IMG/VR virus record: IMGVR_UViG_3300014711_000004
Coordinates: 1 to 37,654 of that record
Source of the DNA: a virus
DNA length: 37,654 nucleotides
Strand: one strand, 5' to 3'
The stretch's first letter is position 1. Each line of letters starts with the position of its first letter. This document shows positions 36,364 through 37,654 of this stretch, in pieces. Position numbers and translations under genes: made by a program. Under the pieces are notes generated by a model, which saw nothing but the letters and a program-made list of their open reading frames with translations, searched no databases and was not told the origin of the DNA.

Positions 36364-37654
36364 GCCGCCAAGTCCCCAACCAGCAGCCACTCGTCGGTGG
36401 CGATCTTGATAGCCTCGACGCCCGAATACTGCGCGCGGCACTTGAGGCCCGGCGTAGCACGAAGGGTGACGCCAGCGCCAGCGGCAAATGTCACCTGCCC
36501 CGCGCCGGTTTGCGCGAACTTGACCGCAGTACCGACCGCCCACGACACCGAGCTGTTCGGTGGGATGGTGACCGTGATCGACGCGGCGTTCGCCAGCGTA
36601 ATGAGCTTGTCGGTGTCGCTGGCAGCCAACGTGTAGGTTGTACCGGTCTGCGCGTTCAGTGTCGTGACGACGGTCTTGTTGGTCAGCGTCTGCGTGTCGG
36701 TCGTGCCGACCACCGCGCCGCTCGGAGCAGTCACCGTGGTCATCGCCGAGGTGCCGTTGCCGACAACGAGGCCGGTCAGCGTCGTCGCGCCGGTGCCGCC
36801 GTTGGCAACATTCAGCGTGCCGCCGAGCGTAAGCGTGCCCGACGTCGTGATCGGGCCGCCGGAAAGGGTCAGCCCCGTCGTGCCGCCGGAGCCATCAACC
36901 GACGTCACGGTGCCCGTGAACGCGTCGTTCGAGGTGACGGTGAAGTTGGGGTAGGTGCCCGTGACCGACGTCGTGCCAGCGCCGGTGATCGAGACGATCT
37001 GGTCCGGTGCGGTGTTGGTGATCGTAAGCGTGCCGGACGTCGTGATCGGCGAGCCGGTGATGGAGATGCCAGTCCCCGCCGTGGCGGCCACGCTCGTGAC
37101 CGTGCCCGTGAACGCGTCGTTCGACGTGATCGTGAAGTTCGGATAGGTGCCCGTGACCGATGTCGTGCCCGCGCCGGTAAGGGATACCACTTGGTCCGGC
37201 GCGGTGTTGGTGATCGTGATCGAGCCCGACGTCGTGATCGGGCCGCCGGACACCGAGATGCCGGTGCCGGCCGTGGCGTCAACACTCGTGACCGTGCCGT
37301 TGCCCGTACCCGCGCCAATCGCCGTGCGGAACGTCGCCGCGTCCAGCGCGCTGACGGTGTTGTCGGCGTTAAAGCGCGGGAACGTCACTGCGCTGGGATT
37401 GGTCAGCGTGAATAGGTTGGAGCCGACCGTCGTCGCGCCAAGCGACGCGCGACCGGTAGCGGCCACCAGATTGGTCGATCCACCATCCCACTGCAGCCGC
37501 TCGCTGTACGCCGTATCCCAATTGGTCTGGCTGGCCGTGGTCGGCAGGCTGTAACCCGCCGCAAAGCTTAGCGCGAGCGTGCCGGACGTCGTCACCGGCG
37601 ACCCGCTGACGGTGAAGCCGGTCGGGGCCGACAGGCCGACGCTCGTCACTGTGC
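36360..37654 (-). CDS. Tail fibre protein (5' end outside window)
   Basis: About 431 residues of the C-terminal part; the frame stays open to the window edge. Beta-rich repeats TVTSVDATAGTGISVSGGPI, TTSGSITITNTAPD, then TGAGTTSVTGTYPNFT occur twice completely and once partly, with NGGTG linkers as in the S74 fibre. The C-terminus (QYSGVEAIKIATDEWLLVGD) is like the ends of many phage fibres. It lacks an S74 domain. Likely a second adhesin or fibre shaft, with the propeller protein encoded directly after it. Confidence 0.78.
   Translation of the reverse strand, partial: TVTSVGLSAPTGFTVSGSPVTTSGTLALSFAAGYSLPTTASQTNWDTAYSERLQWDGGSTNLVAATGRASLGATTVGSNLFTLTNPSAVTFPRFNADNTVSALDAATFRTAIGAGTGNGTVTSVDATAGTGISVSGGPITTSGSITITNTAPDQVVSLTGAGTTSVTGTYPNFTITSNDAFTGTVTSVAATAGTGISITGSPITTSGTLTITNTAPDQIVSITGAGTTSVTGTYPNFTVTSNDAFTGTVTSVDGSGGTTGLTLSGGPITTSGTLTLGGTLNVANGGTGATTLTGLVVGNGTSAMTTVTAPSGAVVGTTDTQTLTNKTVVTTLNAQTGTTYTLAASDTDKLITLANAASITVTIPPNSSVSWAVGTAVKFAQTGAGQVTFAAGAGVTLRATPGLKCRAQYSGVEAIKIATDEWLLVGDLAA
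36910..37293 (-). repeat. Two 192-bp direct repeats in the partial fibre gene
   Basis: The same 192-bp unit (64 codons) begins at the GTGCCCGTGAACGCG marks near 36910 and 37102; a third copy is only partly present on the right (about 37294). Sequence similarity between the two is high, with silent and conservative differences. Confidence 0.8.

Noticed and set aside
29710-37293. Fibre repeats as a CRISPR array or as diversity-generating retroelement VR/TR pairs
   Set aside because: Repeats are in-frame protein repeats of 108-192 bp without spacers, and no reverse transcriptase is encoded in the window.
1-37654. tRNA genes, integrase or attachment sites
   Set aside because: No tRNA-like cloverleaf or tyrosine/serine recombinase motif was found in reading the window, so lysogeny can be neither shown nor excluded.

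Overview
The window is a 37.6-kb piece of a tailed double-stranded DNA phage genome (or a complete prophage-like segment of one), with high GC and almost no non-coding DNA. It is cut in a gene at both ends. The structural genes (a P22 gp10-like stabilisation protein, a phage adaptor protein, several long internal-virion-type proteins, a fibre with an S74 chaperone) point to a short-tailed (podovirus-like) particle. Terminase, portal and major capsid genes are not in the window and presumably lie outside it. The host is probably an alphaproteobacterium: the phage carries a GapR (DUF2312) homologue, a holin resembling the GTA 3TM type, and small proteins built on an 'ADRDAAA' motif that I associate with alphaproteobacterial phages. 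This host call is inference. I see no integrase, tRNA, rRNA, IS element or CRISPR array.

Left half (1-16685, + strand): about 38 tightly packed genes, many joined by 1- to 4-nt ATGA/GTGA/TTGA overlaps. From 1 to about 6.0 kb these are small accessory and regulatory genes: several HTH proteins, a DnaA domain IV-like protein, a YdaS/Cro-like regulator, a small PD-(D/E)XK nuclease and an Ala-rich repeat protein. From 6.0 to 16.7 kb lies the replication cassette: primase-polymerase/RecA-like helicase, DUF2800 nuclease, DUF2815 ssDNA-binding protein, GapR homologue, family A DNA polymerase, a truncated 3'-5' exonuclease, a cupin-like protein, a VRR-NUC nuclease, an SNF2-type helicase and a DUF6378 protein. 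The DUF2800/DUF2815/PolA/VRR-NUC/SNF2 set is a known co-travelling phage replication module. The main gene breaks carry a recurring leader element: a TTGCA pair 13-14 nt apart, a sigma70-like -10, a GCAAC motif and a strong AGGAG ribosome site. A long imperfect inverted repeat overlaps the ribosome site of the polymerase gene.

Right half (37654-16642, - strand, transcribed leftward): a fibre gene (5' end outside the window), a seven-bladed beta-propeller protein, two small proteins separated by a terminator, a lysis region (holin-like protein, nuclease, GH108 endolysin, 3TM holin, overlapping Rz/Rz1 spanins), the adaptor protein, a 1041-aa S74 fibre, the gp10-like protein, and six further virion proteins of which the last three (980, 472 and 536 aa) look like internal/ejection proteins. 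The two halves converge and overlap by 44 bp at 16642-16685. No stretch over 300 bases lacks a gene.
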